Source: Bdellovibrionales bacterium (GTDB taxonomy: Bacteria; Bdellovibrionota; UBA1018; CAIMNF01). From it: 64,000 nucleotides of DNA. The notes beneath the pieces are model-generated. The model was not told where the DNA came from and searched no databases. It saw only the letters and a list, made by a program, of their open reading frames with translations. The stretch spans positions 253,582 through 317,581 of the forward strand of contig JAFEAO010000002.1 in the NCBI GenBank assembly GCA_018266375.1, read 5' to 3'. The position numbers and the translations under genes were made by a program. Shown here piece after piece: positions 43,478-53,716 of the stretch (the first letter of the stretch is position 1; the number at the start of each line of letters is the position of its first letter).

Positions 43478-44329
43478 ATGCCACAGTCTAAACGCGTCTC
43501 CACGACCTTACCTCGACTCATCGGTGTGATCCATCTTCCGGCGCTTCCGGGAGCTCCGGGTTCGTCGCGGTTGCATCCGGCGCAGGCGCTTGACGTCGCC
43601 GGTACCCTTGCGGTCAAAGAAGCGCAGCTGCTCGCTCGCGCGGGTTTTGACGGCATTATCCTTGAAAATTTTGGGGATGTTCCGTTCATGAAGGATCAAG
43701 TCGCGCCGGAGACCGTGGCTTCGATGGCGGTGATCGTTGCGGCCGTCCGGAGCGCCGTCAACGTCAAACTCGGAGTCAACGTGCTCCGCAACGACGGATT
43801 CTCGGCACTCGCGATCGCGGCGGTGACCGGCGCCGATTTTATCCGCGTCAACGTGCTCTCCGGAGCGGCAGCGACTGACCAAGGAATCATCGAAGGCAAA
43901 GCAGCCCCGCTCATGCGTGAGCGGGTACGTCTCGGCGCTCCGGACGTCGCCGTCATGGCTGACGTGCTCGTCAAGCATGCACGGACCTTGTCCGAGACCG
44001 ATCTCACGCTTGCGATTGAAGAAGCGACGTTTCGAGCGGGTGCTGAAGGCGTGATTGTCACGGGGTCGACTACGGGGCGTGCGCCCGATCGCAATCAGTG
44101 GAGCGAGGCGCTGGGCGCGTGCAGGCGCATCGGCAAACCACTCTTTGCCGGAAGCGGCATCACCGTGGAGACGCTCAATGAGTGGGCCAAGAACCCAAAA
44201 CAAATTCCGCACGGTGTGATCGTCGGTTCCGCGCTACGCAAAGGCGGGAAGGCCGGCGCGCCACTCGATACCAAACGTCTGGGCGACTTTGTCCGAACTT
44301 GGAAAAAGAAAGTTCAAAGACGTGGCTAA
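43478..44329 (+). CDS. BtpA family TIM-barrel protein
   Basis: This is a 283-residue protein: LIGVIHLPALPGAPGS near the start, GFDGIILENFGDVPF, LGVNVLRND, ADFIRVNVLSGA, DVAVMADV, EGVIVTGSTTG and LFAGSGI are typical BtpA segments. BtpA is best known from cyanobacterial photosystem I assembly, but relatives occur in non-phototrophs with unknown roles. The last 13 bases overlap an integrase remnant in another frame. Confidence 0.92.
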   Translation: MPQSKRVSTTLPRLIGVIHLPALPGAPGSSRLHPAQALDVAGTLAVKEAQLLARAGFDGIILENFGDVPFMKDQVAPETVASMAVIVAAVRSAVNVKLGVNVLRNDGFSALAIAAVTGADFIRVNVLSGAAATDQGIIEGKAAPLMRERVRLGAPDVAVMADVLVKHARTLSETDLTLAIEEATFRAGAEGVIVTGSTTGRAPDRNQWSEALGACRRIGKPLFAGSGITVETLNEWAKNPKQIPHGVIVGSALRKGGKAGAPLDTKRLGDFVRTWKKKVQRRG

Positions 44330-44574
44330 AGTACGCGAAACTCGCCGGGGTACAACACCGGTTGTCATCGCATTCCTGCCGGGCGACTGCGATCTCAAAT
44401 GCGAGGGATCATCAAGTCCCCGACCGAGCCATCCAAGAGTTCGCCCGATGGACCACCCCAAATATGATTACACACTACGATAAACGCAAGAGTTCCCTGA
44501 GAAGTCGGCGGCGCATTCCATCTCTTATGGAGAATCGCTCCGAGACTTGCCGGCGTGTCAGGATCTTGACCTAA
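44317..44574 (+). pseudogene. tyrosine recombinase C-terminal fragment
   Basis: The frame reads KTWLKYAKLAGVQHRLSSHSCRATAISNARDHQVPDRAIQEFARWTTPNMITHYDKRKSSL. This is the end of a tyrosine recombinase: HSCR equals the His-x-x-Arg box, W follows in ARW, and Tyr in THYDKR is the nucleophile. The rest of the gene is missing, and the preceding part of the frame lies inside btpA. I read it as a relic of an integration event. Confidence 0.68.
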
Positions 44575-44630
44575 ATCCGTTAACAAAGAAATAGCGGCGC
44601 CACGGCAGTCTTTAGCTATAATGATAAGGA

Positions 44631-45095
44631 ATGTTCACAGTCACCAAACAAAAGGTCTCGGACGGACTTCTCGTCGAGCTTCAAGGTTCGCTCGAAGAGC
44701 ACATGAACCTTGACGAGCAAATCGGTGTCTTCGACGGCGCGCTCACGGTCAACTGCCGCGGAATCACGCGCATCAACTCGGTCGGCGTTAAGATTTGGAT
44801 GAGGTATTTCCAAACGATCGCCCAGCGCGGTCACAAGATCAAGTACGTCGAGTGTCCGCCCGCGATCGTCGAACAGCTTAATTTGATTTCCAACTTTTCG
44901 TGCGAAGGCGAGGTCGTGTCGATACTCCTCCCTTACTCCTGCACGGTTTGTAACAACGACTTTGTCGCAAAGGTCGGCGTCGCCGAGCTGAAGGAAAACA
45001 ACTGCATCGTCCCGTCCGCAAAGTGCGAGAAACCGGACTGTGGCGCCCAATTTGATGATGACCCGAATGAATATTTATATTTCATGCAGGATTGA
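44631..45095 (+). CDS. STAS-like protein with C-terminal zinc ribbon
   Basis: This is a 154-residue protein. Residues 1-95 follow the STAS fold of anti-sigma factor antagonists (LLVELQGSLEEHMNLDE, LTVNCRGITRINSVGVKIWMRYFQTI). Residues 96-150 contain CTVC and CEKPDC, likely one zinc site. The usual phosphorylated Ser position reads NSVG, so phospho-control is possible. The next gene, a HATPase protein, starts 13 nt downstream. Together they recall the SpoIIAA/SpoIIAB type of partner switch. Confidence 0.75.
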   Translation: MFTVTKQKVSDGLLVELQGSLEEHMNLDEQIGVFDGALTVNCRGITRINSVGVKIWMRYFQTIAQRGHKIKYVECPPAIVEQLNLISNFSCEGEVVSILLPYSCTVCNNDFVAKVGVAELKENNCIVPSAKCEKPDCGAQFDDDPNEYLYFMQD

Positions 45096-45108
45096 GACGG
45101 GAAAATAA

Positions 45109-46080
45109 ATGTCAAAATACGTCCTGCTCGTATCAGAACGCGCCGATGATTTCGAGTTTGTAAGCGAAGTCGCTAAAAGCGCAAACATGCAATTTCATCG
45201 CGAGACCAGTCCGGAAAACGCGGTGAAGTTTGCCGCCGAAAATTTGTGTGGCGCGATCTTCGTCGACGTTTCGGACATCGAGCATCTGCGCGTGTTCGAA
45301 GAGCATGTCCAGCATCACCTGGGGCTCTTCTCGGACCGCGCCGATCCGAATCTGATCCACTTCATGAGCGATGATGATTTGCGGGAGAGTCGTAACTTCG
45401 TTTTAAGTCCGTTATTCGGAAACTTCTTCCAACGCCCTCTCTTCCAGGTCGAAGACTTCGCGAAGAGCTATGGACGCTTCGTGGCAGCGGGTTCCGAAAA
45501 GAGCACGCACGAGCTTAAAAACTTTCTCGAAGGCGGGGGGGTTCAGAAAGTTCGGATCACCAATACCGGGCAAAAGCAGGAAGCGGTCGAAGCCGTACGG
45601 CAGTATCTGATTCGCGCGAAAATCCGCCCGCGGATCGCGAATTTGATTGCTAACGCCGTGGACGAGTTACTCATGAACGCGCTCTTCGATGCGCCTTCGG
45701 ATGAGTTCGGCAAACCCATGTACTCGGCGACCGCACGGAGCCAAAACCGCGAGCTCAAAGAAAAAGAAAAGGTAACGATGAGTCTGGGCTTCGATGGTGT
45801 TAACGTCGGAATCTCCGTGACCGATCAGTTCGGCAGCATCGATCGTGCCCGGTTGCTCAATCATATCTCGGAGAGTTACCGTAAAAAGCGTTACAACATT
45901 CGCGTGGGGCAGGCGGGGGCGGGACTCGGTATCGCGACGATCTTCGGCCTCGGTGGAAGTCTCGTCTACCACTGCGAAGGCAACTCAAAAACGGAAGCGA
46001 CCATTCTCTACCGCGTGTTCCCGACATTCCGCGAATTTAAATCTCAGTTTAAATTCTTCTCAGCCAAGTTCTACTCGTAG
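45109..46080 (+). CDS. HATPase-type protein with receiver-like N-terminus
   Basis: This is a 323-residue protein. The N-terminal 110 residues look like a degenerate receiver domain (YVLLVSERADDFEFV, AIFVDVSD). The C-terminal part is a GHKL ATPase: NLIANAVDELLMNALFDAP (N box) and GQAGAGLGIATIFGLGG (G box). It resembles anti-sigma kinases of the RsbW/SpoIIAB type. It forms a unit with the STAS/zinc protein. No sigma factor gene lies nearby, so the target is unknown. Confidence 0.78.
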   Translation: MSKYVLLVSERADDFEFVSEVAKSANMQFHRETSPENAVKFAAENLCGAIFVDVSDIEHLRVFEEHVQHHLGLFSDRADPNLIHFMSDDDLRESRNFVLSPLFGNFFQRPLFQVEDFAKSYGRFVAAGSEKSTHELKNFLEGGGVQKVRITNTGQKQEAVEAVRQYLIRAKIRPRIANLIANAVDELLMNALFDAPSDEFGKPMYSATARSQNRELKEKEKVTMSLGFDGVNVGISVTDQFGSIDRARLLNHISESYRKKRYNIRVGQAGAGLGIATIFGLGGSLVYHCEGNSKTEATILYRVFPTFREFKSQFKFFSAKFYS

Positions 46081-46170
46081 ATTCGTAATCCTTCAACAAT
46101 AGCGCATCTTCCTCGCGAACCGGATACTCTCTTGGCTGCTTCTACACATTTCCGCATTCGCGATTCACGG

Positions 46171-48435
46171 CTAAGGATCAATCGATAGGTAAGTCGATTC
46201 GCCCGAGGTGGGTGCGTAAGCGCTCCAGTCGTCAAAGACGCTTTTGATTTTGACGATCGTATTGGCGGCTGCAGGCGCACCCAGCGTGATTTTGCCCGGC
46301 AGGCTCGAACGAGCGAAAATCAAGGCCGTTGCCGCGTTGGAAAAGATCGGTTGTCTGTTCCAAAGCGACGGGTTGGGCGCGAAGTCGGAGCTTTCAAAAT
46401 AAAGCGAGAAGCGTGCGGAAGTATATCCACGCTGGAAGACATAAGGCGCGTCTGATTTGAGCCGGTGGAACACGTAGGTGTTGTCGACCGAGTTCATGAG
46501 TTCGAAATTCGAGTTTGAGATGTTGGTCGCGTTGCCGTAGAACACACCGAAGGTTCCGCCGCTGCCGCTCGTCCCCCCGTAACCGATCATGATCGCGAGT
46601 TTGTCGAAGGTGCCGTTGTAGATCAGGTTATTGAGGGCGTTGTACGAACCCGCGGAAAAGCCGCGATAGGCGTTCTTGAAGACGCTGTTGATGATCATGT
46701 TCTCCGATCCCATCGTCGTGGTCGAGTTCCCAATGGCGAGTGCGCTGAAACCTCCGTCAAAGACGCAGTTGTAAATCATGTTTTCTTGCGATGCCGGCAC
46801 CGTTCCCGTCGTGAATTCGATATCGAAATTGGGCGCCGCGATCGGAGTGGTATCGAAAGCGGAGAAGGGCGCGGTCTGGAAGGTGAGGCCCTGAACCGTT
46901 GAGTAGGCCATCGCTTGCGTGCTCCAAGTGCCGCCCATCTGGCTGAAGTCCCGCCTGATGACCGAGACGGCTGCGCCCGATCCGGCGATCCAGCCCCCTG
47001 GATTGGTATGATTGAACGTTAATGTTTTGGTGATTCGATAGGTCCCTGGCGGGAAATAGACGTGCTGATTGGAGTCGAGCGCGCTTTGGATCGCGGTCGT
47101 ATCGTCCGTGACCCCGTCACCTTTGGCGCCGGCGTCCTTGATGTTCGTCATTCCGGCGAGCGTCACGTCCATGATCGGCCGGGTGAGGGGCATCGGAATT
47201 TCCAAAGCCGGGATGACGGCGAGGCTTGCATTCGCTGAAGAGATGTTTTGGTAACTTTTGTCCGCTCCCATCGGGAGGGTGCGGAGAAACGGCGTCTTGC
47301 TGTAGTCTCCAATGCAGTTGTTCTGCTGGCAGTAGTAATACATGTTTGAAGCGTAAATCAACGTTTTCGCCGATACCGCGCTCAATGCTTTGTCTGAAGC
47401 GATGTAGTTTCCCAGGGCGACGATGGTTCCTTGATGCGCATTTCCCTTGACGAGGTAGTCCGCTCCCAACGCCGAACTGTTGCCCGCAAGATAAAGCGTT
47501 CCGGCGGCGTTGTAGCTGGCGATCATGCTGATCGTGCGGTTCGCGGCGGTCGTGGGCTGCAACGAAACTCCGACGAGCACGACGTTGACCGCGCTTCCGG
47601 ATGAAGGGACATTCAAGACTTCAGAGGGAAGGGTCCCGTCCAAATGGCCGCCGGTTCCCTCGCTTCGGACGTAGGCGATTTGATGAATGCCCAACGCCGA
47701 TCCAGTCTCGATCTTGATGTCGCCTTCGCCGGTATTATTCTGGAATCCGACGTCAAAAACGCGAAGCCGGCCCGTCTTTTGCCAAATGTGGTGGTATTCG
47801 CCCAGCGGATTGGCTTGGGTCGCGGTGCAACCGGCGTCATAGGAGTTTCCACCGACGAGGATGACGTCTGCTTGCGGGTGGTTGACGAGAATCGCGGAGC
47901 TTGCGGTCCCGCAGGTCGTGTTCATCACGACGCCTTGAAAACGGAAAACGCCCGGGGCGGAGACCTGCATCTGATTGCCGTTGGTCGACATGTCTTGAAG
48001 CTCGAATTCGATCGGAGCGGTATTTTGGAATATCACCGGAGAATAGTTTTTCTTGCCGGCAGGCGGGTTCAAGCTGAAGCCGGCTAGATTGATCGTCGTG
48101 GCTCGTTTCACGAGAAACAAAGGTTGGTCCGGATTTTTTGGACTCAAACGGGTCCCCAAACGATCGATTCCATGAATGTAGATCGGTTTTGAGCGGTCGA
48201 TGACGATGGGATTATCGATGACGTAGGTCTGAGCTTTTGGGATGTAGAGATAAGACTCCTGATTGACGGCTTCTTGAAGGTTGGGATAATTTTCGATGTT
48301 CTTAAATGCGCTGTAAGCAAAAGGAGTGGAATCACCGCTTGAATGGCCGATGCCCTTGAGATTGAGGTTTAGGCATCCGGACGACGTCGATAACAGCATC
48401 AACACCGTAAACAGAGTAATAATAATGCGTTTCAT
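46171..48435 (-). CDS. pectate-lyase-like beta-helix lipoprotein
   Basis: This is a 754-residue lipoprotein (lipobox SSGCLN). The C-terminal half starts with KDAGAKGDGVTDDTTAIQSALDSN and VYFPPGTYRI, the Pectate_lyase_3 signature. This is followed by right-handed beta-helix coils. The N-terminal half is a second beta-helix-like region (YLYIPKAQTYVIDNP). Substrates of such domains are often acidic polysaccharides; here the catalytic residues cannot be placed. I used the ATG at 48435. Confidence 0.85.
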   Translation of the reverse strand: MKRIIITLFTVLMLLSTSSGCLNLNLKGIGHSSGDSTPFAYSAFKNIENYPNLQEAVNQESYLYIPKAQTYVIDNPIVIDRSKPIYIHGIDRLGTRLSPKNPDQPLFLVKRATTINLAGFSLNPPAGKKNYSPVIFQNTAPIEFELQDMSTNGNQMQVSAPGVFRFQGVVMNTTCGTASSAILVNHPQADVILVGGNSYDAGCTATQANPLGEYHHIWQKTGRLRVFDVGFQNNTGEGDIKIETGSALGIHQIAYVRSEGTGGHLDGTLPSEVLNVPSSGSAVNVVLVGVSLQPTTAANRTISMIASYNAAGTLYLAGNSSALGADYLVKGNAHQGTIVALGNYIASDKALSAVSAKTLIYASNMYYYCQQNNCIGDYSKTPFLRTLPMGADKSYQNISSANASLAVIPALEIPMPLTRPIMDVTLAGMTNIKDAGAKGDGVTDDTTAIQSALDSNQHVYFPPGTYRITKTLTFNHTNPGGWIAGSGAAVSVIRRDFSQMGGTWSTQAMAYSTVQGLTFQTAPFSAFDTTPIAAPNFDIEFTTGTVPASQENMIYNCVFDGGFSALAIGNSTTTMGSENMIINSVFKNAYRGFSAGSYNALNNLIYNGTFDKLAIMIGYGGTSGSGGTFGVFYGNATNISNSNFELMNSVDNTYVFHRLKSDAPYVFQRGYTSARFSLYFESSDFAPNPSLWNRQPIFSNAATALIFARSSLPGKITLGAPAAANTIVKIKSVFDDWSAYAPTSGESTYLSIDP

Positions 48436-48634
48436 CAGCCCCCTTTCCTTAAGAACAAGTTTATCCGAAGCGGGACTGAGCATGAATGTGTCTCCGTCGA
48501 CAAAATAAAAAAGCTTGTTGAAGGATTAAATGGATTTGGTTAACCGACAAACAGGCCGCGTTTCATGATGATACGTCCGATAATGTTTATTATGTAAACT
48601 CAAAAACATGACCTGTAATAGGCTCGATTTGAGC

Positions 48635-49303
48635 TTACTCCGTACTATATTTACAATGAGAGGTTTTAAGCTGCTTCAGGGTCTTCTTGATCTCGTCGTA
48701 ACGTGCGGCGGACGCACCATCCAGGCGGAAGCCTGGATTGGTTTGGAATGCATCGAACGCTTCTTTTTCGCCGCCCAAGGCGGCTGCGAAAACGATATCG
48801 AGTTCGGCTGGATCGGTCGCTTGACCGGTTGAAGATTTTTTAGCGGCTTCTTTGCGATAGTACTCGATCAAACCGTGCGCGGATTTTGGTTTGTGCTGAA
48901 GCTTTTGGTTCGCGCAATAACGTTTCGAAACGTGGCATCCAGCAGGCCCACAACTGATCGAGCGCTTGAACAACGGCAGCCAATAATTGTCGATCAAAGC
49001 CAGCTCGCTGAAAACGATACCGGAGCGGCTTTTTGCGACTGAATAGTTTTCAGCGGCCGCGGCTTGAAACGGAAGTTTCGTGACTTTGTTGCTGCTATTG
49101 ATCGCATGAACTTCGAATTCCGAATAGACGTCGCGGTTGAACTTGTTTTCTTTGTTGCCGCAAACAATCAGTGTCCATTTCGACGGCGCTTTCGTCGAAT
49201 ATTTGGCGTCGTCACCTTTGGTGGAACCGATGCCGTCTGGGCATGGGCCTTGAGCATGAGCTAAGAACGGTACGAGCAGTAACACGATGAGTATTTTCGA
49301 CAT
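48635..49303 (-). CDS. secreted protein of unknown function
   Basis: This is a 222-residue protein with a signal peptide (MSKILIVLLLVPFLAHAQ). It has several Cys (GPCPDG, IVCGN, SCGPAGC, RYCANQ, SHC), so disulfides are likely. It contains Lys-rich helical parts. No family is recognised. The ATG at 49303 gives the signal peptide. It is divergent from aceB. Confidence 0.65.
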   Translation of the reverse strand: MSKILIVLLLVPFLAHAQGPCPDGIGSTKGDDAKYSTKAPSKWTLIVCGNKENKFNRDVYSEFEVHAINSSNKVTKLPFQAAAAENYSVAKSRSGIVFSELALIDNYWLPLFKRSISCGPAGCHVSKRYCANQKLQHKPKSAHGLIEYYRKEAAKKSSTGQATDPAELDIVFAAALGGEKEAFDAFQTNPGFRLDGASAARYDEIKKTLKQLKTSHCKYSTE

Positions 49304-49462
49304 GACTACTCCATTATAGACAAATCGGAGGTTACAGCAAGGCTGCACCCTCGACTTTGCCGGTCCCGGTGACTTACACGTTTAGGAATCAATCATGTAT
49401 TACCCGCCGCATTATCTTGGTTTTCGTTTGCGGGTGCGCCCCGGGGTCGTTACCCTTTTTGT

Positions 49463-51052
49463 ATGGGGAAAACACGACTTCAAGTTGTCGGGGCGTTGGA
49501 CGGGAGTGGCCGCCGTGTCCTGACTGAGCCCGCCCTCGAATTCCTCGAAAAGCTCCAGACTCGATTCGGTTCAACTCGCGAGAAACTCTTACAAGCTCGA
49601 GAAGCACGCTACTCAAGATTGATCAAAGGTGAATCGTTCGATTTCTTGAAGGAAACGCTTTCCGTGCGTGAGTCCGACTGGCGAGTGGCTTCCTGTCCGC
49701 ACGATCTCGAAAATCGCAACGTCGAGATTACCGGGCCGACCGAGCCTAAGATGATGATCAATGCACTGAACTCGGGCGCCGATTGTTTCATGGCCGATCT
49801 CGAAGATGCGCTCTCCCCGACTTGGACAAATGAGATCATCGCGCAAAACGCGCTCATGGACGCGGTTCGCGGAACACTTAAATTTACGTCACCTGAAGGT
49901 AAATCGTACGCGCTCGGCGGTCCGTCGGGAACGGCGAAGATCGCGACGTTACTCGTGCGCCCGCGCGGGTGGCACCTCGAAGAGAAACACGTCACCTTGG
50001 ACGGCAAGCCGATGTCGGGTTCGCTTTTTGATTTCGGGCTCTATTTTTTCCATAACGCCGTTGAACGTTTGAAGCGCGGGACTGCTCCGTACTTCTATCT
50101 GCCGAAGTTGGAATCGCATCTGGAAGCGCGTTTGTGGAACGACGTCTTTACGTTCGCGCAGAAGGAACTTGGCATCCCGCATGGATCGATCCGCGCGACT
50201 TGCTTGATCGAGACCCTGCCGGCGGCATTCGAGATGGACGAGATTTTGTATGAGCTTCGCGAGCACATGTCGGGCCTGAACGCCGGACGTTGGGATTATA
50301 TTTTTAGCGCGATCAAAAAATTGCGTGCCGATCGCTCGGCGGTTCTCCCGGATCGTGCGCAGGTGTCGATGACCACGCCGTTTATGCGCGCGTACACCGA
50401 CCTCTTGGTTAAAACCTGTCACAAGCGTGGGGCCCATGCGATGGGCGGAATGGCTGCGTTCGTTCCTTCGCGCAAGGATGAGGAAGTCAATCGCACGGCA
50501 GCCGCGAAAGTGACCGACGATAAAACGCGCGAAGTGCGCGACGGCTTTGACGGAACCTGGGTTGCGCATCCGGATCTCGTGTCACTCGCAAAAAAAATCT
50601 TCGCCGAGGGCCTAGGCGGCCGCGCTAATCAAAAAGACAAGATGCGTTCAGAAGTGTCCGTGACCGCTGCACAGCTTGTGGATTTGCGAGTTCCAGGCGG
50701 TCAAGTTACCGAAGCCGGCGTGCGCATCAACGTCAGCGTCGCGCTCCAGTACATCGAAAAATGGATCGGCGGTTTGGGTGCGGTTGCATTGCATAACCTC
50801 ATGGAAGACGCCGCGACGGCCGAGATCTCTCGCGCGCAGCTTTGGCAATGGGTGCATCAATCTGCGGGCCTTGCCGATGGTCAGACGTTGACCGCGGGAT
50901 TATACAAAAAGATTCGGGAGCAAGAATTCGAGAAGTTGAAGGGGCCTGCGTCCCCTCACCTCGCCGCAGCCGCAAAAATTCTAGATGACTTGGTATTGGA
51001 GCAGGAGTTCGCGGAGTTTTTAACTCTCAAAGCTTACAACGTTCTAGATTAA
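49463..51052 (+). CDS. aceB: malate synthase
   Basis: This is a 529-residue malate synthase A, which condenses glyoxylate with acetyl-CoA to malate. [59 protein letters not shown] and MGGMAAFVP are family signatures with the catalytic Arg, Glu and Asp. It precedes isocitrate lyase, so the two form the glyoxylate bypass. This allows growth on acetate or fatty acids, as expected for a cell that feeds on prey lipids (inference). Confidence 0.97.
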   Translation: MGKTRLQVVGALDGSGRRVLTEPALEFLEKLQTRFGSTREKLLQAREARYSRLIKGESFDFLKETLSVRESDWRVASCPHDLENRNVEITGPTEPKMMINALNSGADCFMADLEDALSPTWTNEIIAQNALMDAVRGTLKFTSPEGKSYALGGPSGTAKIATLLVRPRGWHLEEKHVTLDGKPMSGSLFDFGLYFFHNAVERLKRGTAPYFYLPKLESHLEARLWNDVFTFAQKELGIPHGSIRATCLIETLPAAFEMDEILYELREHMSGLNAGRWDYIFSAIKKLRADRSAVLPDRAQVSMTTPFMRAYTDLLVKTCHKRGAHAMGGMAAFVPSRKDEEVNRTAAAKVTDDKTREVRDGFDGTWVAHPDLVSLAKKIFAEGLGGRANQKDKMRSEVSVTAAQLVDLRVPGGQVTEAGVRINVSVALQYIEKWIGGLGAVALHNLMEDAATAEISRAQLWQWVHQSAGLADGQTLTAGLYKKIREQEFEKLKGPASPHLAAAAKILDDLVLEQEFAEFLTLKAYNVLD

Positions 51053-51079
51053 CGCCACTTGAGCACCACCGGAGGGACA

Positions 51080-52375
51080 ATGAAAGAGCAGGCAGTTGGA
51101 TTAACCGCATCGGCAATACAAAAGGACTGGGAAGCAAACCCAAGATGGAAAGGCATTAAGCGCGACTACAGCGCTGAATCGGTCGTGAAACTCCGTCCGA
51201 GCGTCCTTGTGGAACACACTTACGCACGTCGTGGCTCAGAGCGCTTGTGGAACGCGGTCAATAAGCCGGGTTATGTCGGCGCCCTCGGAACTCTGACTGG
51301 CGCGCAAGCGGTCCAGATGGTCAAAGGCGGCATGCAGGCGATCTATTTGAGCGGCTGGCAGGTGGCGGCCGACATGAACCTCTCGGGCCAAACCTATCCG
51401 GATCAATCTCTTTATCCTTCAAACTCGGTACCTGCTGTCGTGAAGCGCTTGAACAACGCCCTCGCGCGCGCGGATCAAATCGCAGCCGTTGACGGCCGTC
51501 GCGACGTCGATTGGTACATTCCGATCGTAGCCGACGCCGAAGCCGGCTTTGGAGGGGCTTTGCATGGTTTCGAACTTATGAAAGCGATGATTGAAGCAGG
51601 CGCTTCAGGCGTGCACTTCGAAGATCAACTCGCTTCAGAAAAGAAATGCGGACATTTGGGCGGCAAAGTATTACTCCCGACTTCAAGTGCTACACGTCAG
51701 TTGACTTCGGCTCGTTTGGCGGCGGATGTGCTCGGCGTCCCGACCGTGCTCATCGCGCGCACGGACGCGCAGTCGGCAACCTACTTGATGTCAGACATCG
51801 ATCAAGTCGATCACAAGTATCTAACTGGTAAGCGTACTCCTGAGGGCTACTACGCGCTCAAGAACGGGATGCCGATCACAATCGAGCGCGGTCTTGCTTA
51901 CGCTCCCTACGCTGACCTCCTCTGGTTTGAGACTTCGAAGCCTGACCTGGGCGAAGCGAAGGAATTCGCGACGGAGATCCGTAACAAGTTCCCAGGCAAG
52001 CTCCTCGCCTACAACTGCTCGCCGTCGTTTAACTGGTCCAAGAAATTAGACGAGAAGACGATCGCGAAGTTCTCGGAGTCTTTGGGCGACCTCGGATTCA
52101 AATTTCAGTTCATCACGCTCGCAGGCTGGCATTTGATCAACTATCACACCTTCGATCTCGCCAAAGACTACTCAAAGCGCGGAATGTCGGCTTATGTCGA
52201 GCTCCAAAACAAGGAGTTTGGTTCTGAAGATCGCGGCTACACGGCGACTCGCCACCAGGCGGAAGTCGGTACCGGATACTTCGACGAAGTCCTGATGACC
52301 GTGACGGGCGGTAAAGGTTCGACCTCGGCACTTGCCGGCTCGACCGAGACTGAACAATTCAGTCACGATCACTAG
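51080..52375 (+). CDS. aceA: isocitrate lyase
   Basis: This is a 431-residue isocitrate lyase, which splits isocitrate into glyoxylate and succinate. The signature [13 protein letters not shown] holds the catalytic Cys. [17 protein letters not shown] and [11 protein letters not shown] are typical. GGAGGGACA just before 51080 fixes the start. It follows aceB by 27 nt. A long inverted repeat follows the stop. Confidence 0.97.
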   Translation: MKEQAVGLTASAIQKDWEANPRWKGIKRDYSAESVVKLRPSVLVEHTYARRGSERLWNAVNKPGYVGALGTLTGAQAVQMVKGGMQAIYLSGWQVAADMNLSGQTYPDQSLYPSNSVPAVVKRLNNALARADQIAAVDGRRDVDWYIPIVADAEAGFGGALHGFELMKAMIEAGASGVHFEDQLASEKKCGHLGGKVLLPTSSATRQLTSARLAADVLGVPTVLIARTDAQSATYLMSDIDQVDHKYLTGKRTPEGYYALKNGMPITIERGLAYAPYADLLWFETSKPDLGEAKEFATEIRNKFPGKLLAYNCSPSFNWSKKLDEKTIAKFSESLGDLGFKFQFITLAGWHLINYHTFDLAKDYSKRGMSAYVELQNKEFGSEDRGYTATRHQAEVGTGYFDEVLMTVTGGKGSTSALAGSTETEQFSHDH

Positions 52376-52383
52376 AAAGGTCG

Positions 52384-52450
52384 AAAGGTCGTCGCCAACT
52401 TGTTGTTGAATTTTTAAGTCAAACTCAACAACAAGTTGGCGACGACCTTT
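52384..52450. terminator. 26-bp perfect inverted repeat between convergent genes
   Basis: 52384-52409 pairs perfectly with 52425-52450, with a 15-nt loop. It lies between aceA and the convergent barrel gene. It probably ends both transcripts. Its length is far beyond that of a normal terminator. Confidence 0.8.
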
Positions 52451-52452
52451 TA

Positions 52453-53145
52453 CTAGAAACGGAACGCGACCGTGAGATCGGCTTGAGTTGCCTGTTGCGA
52501 ATCGCCGTCTGTAAAGTAATAAATCGCAACCGCACCGACACGAACGTCGATTCGAGCGTTTGTGTTCCATTGCACATCTACACCACCGGTAAACCCGTTG
52601 CCATCCATGAAGTCCACGCGCTGGGCATAGTAGCCGTACTTTCCAAGCGGCATGAATGCCACCTCGTCGCTAATCTGGAAGATCGCCCGAGCCGAGACTT
52701 CCGTGGTCCTGCCATGGACCCAGAGCAGATTCATCCGGTCAAACTTGCCCTCAAATTCGATCGCCTGTTCGAACAATCGCAGGCGATAATTCAGGAGCGC
52801 GCCGTATGAAAAAACTTCGTAGTAGGCCTTTAGGCCCAGACGATGGGTGTTGTTAATGAGAAGCTGGTATTTAAATCCGATGGGAAGCGGATTTAAGATC
52901 CACGCGAAGTCATCGCTGTGGCCGGACTCGTATTCGATCACCGGTAAAAGGAGAGATTGGGTGCCTCCCCCGTTCTTGAAAAGTCCATCGCCGCCTAATT
53001 TAAGCTGGTTCATGTAGCCAGGGATGACCCAAGGGCGATCAATCTCGCGGCGCGGGTAATCGACCTTGGTGCCTTCTGCATGAGCTGCGATGGCAGTCAG
53101 GACGATGATCGGAATGAGGATAAGCAAATATCTCATCCTGGCCAT
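52453..53145 (-). CDS. outer-membrane beta-barrel-like protein
   Basis: This is a 230-residue protein. I used the ATG at 53145 (MARMRYLLILIPIIVLTAIAAHAE), a clear signal peptide; 53136 is an alternative. The strands (FKYQLLINNTHRLGLKAYYEVFSYGALLNYRLRLF) and the C-terminal FRF fit a small barrel. The HU terminator lies upstream, so it needs its own promoter. Confidence 0.75.
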   Translation of the reverse strand: MARMRYLLILIPIIVLTAIAAHAEGTKVDYPRREIDRPWVIPGYMNQLKLGGDGLFKNGGGTQSLLLPVIEYESGHSDDFAWILNPLPIGFKYQLLINNTHRLGLKAYYEVFSYGALLNYRLRLFEQAIEFEGKFDRMNLLWVHGRTTEVSARAIFQISDEVAFMPLGKYGYYAQRVDFMDGNGFTGGVDVQWNTNARIDVRVGAVAIYYFTDGDSQQATQADLTVAFRF

Positions 53146-53169
53146 CTTACAAAGAAACCGGGCGAGAAC

Positions 53170-53207
53170 AAATAAAAAACCCCGGAATGCGATGAAGCGT
53201 TCCGGGG
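53170..53207 (-). terminator. intrinsic terminator of the HU-like gene
   Basis: Read on the minus strand, CCCCGGAACGC pairs with GCATTCCGGGG (one G-U pair) and is followed by GTTTTTTATTT. It lies 36 nt past the HU-like stop. Confidence 0.9.
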
Positions 53208-53242
53208 CCAAATTTAGTTAACTTCCGCCGAAGCGGCAGCTA

Positions 53243-53650
53243 CTACCAATGTTTTTTGTCAGCGAAGGTTTCTTTCATGACTTTAGGGAAAGACCAACGA
53301 GGCTTTTTGCTCTCTGGACGCGCTTTGATCATGATTTCTTCGCCGGTGAAAGGGTTGACGCCTTTGCCTGCTTTACGTGATTTCACGTCACGGCGAGCGA
53401 GAACGCCGATAACCGGGAAACGAACGCGTTGACCGGAAGCCGCGATTTTTGCGCCAGCTGTGAACGCGTCTTCAATCGCAGTTTTAAGCTCAGAGCGCTT
53501 GATTTTAACTTGGCCGGTTTTAGTCGCAGTCGCCAAAGTCAAAAGAGCTTCGTGAAGGTGGTTGATAAGAGAGAATTTGCCGCCCTTTTTAGAAGCAGAT
53601 TTCTTGGTTTTAGATGCAGTAGCTTTAGATGCTTTTTTAGTTTTTTTCAT
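53243..53650 (-). CDS. lysine-rich HU-family DNA-binding protein
   Basis: This is a 135-residue nucleoid protein. A 25-residue Lys/Ala/Ser/Thr tail precedes an HU-like fold (LHEALLTLATATKTGQVKIKRSELKTAIEDAFTAG, RVRFPVIGVLARRDVKSRKAGKGVNPFTGEEI). The usual HU is about 90 residues, so the tail and a C-terminal extension are extra. It probably compacts the chromosome. Confidence 0.88.
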   Translation of the reverse strand: MKKTKKASKATASKTKKSASKKGGKFSLINHLHEALLTLATATKTGQVKIKRSELKTAIEDAFTAGAKIAASGQRVRFPVIGVLARRDVKSRKAGKGVNPFTGEEIMIKARPESKKPRWSFPKVMKETFADKKHW

Positions 53651-53716
53651 AATTAAATATCCTCCGATACCAACAGAGTAGTGCAGTTTTGAAGTTTGAC
53701 AACAAAAAAGTGAGAT

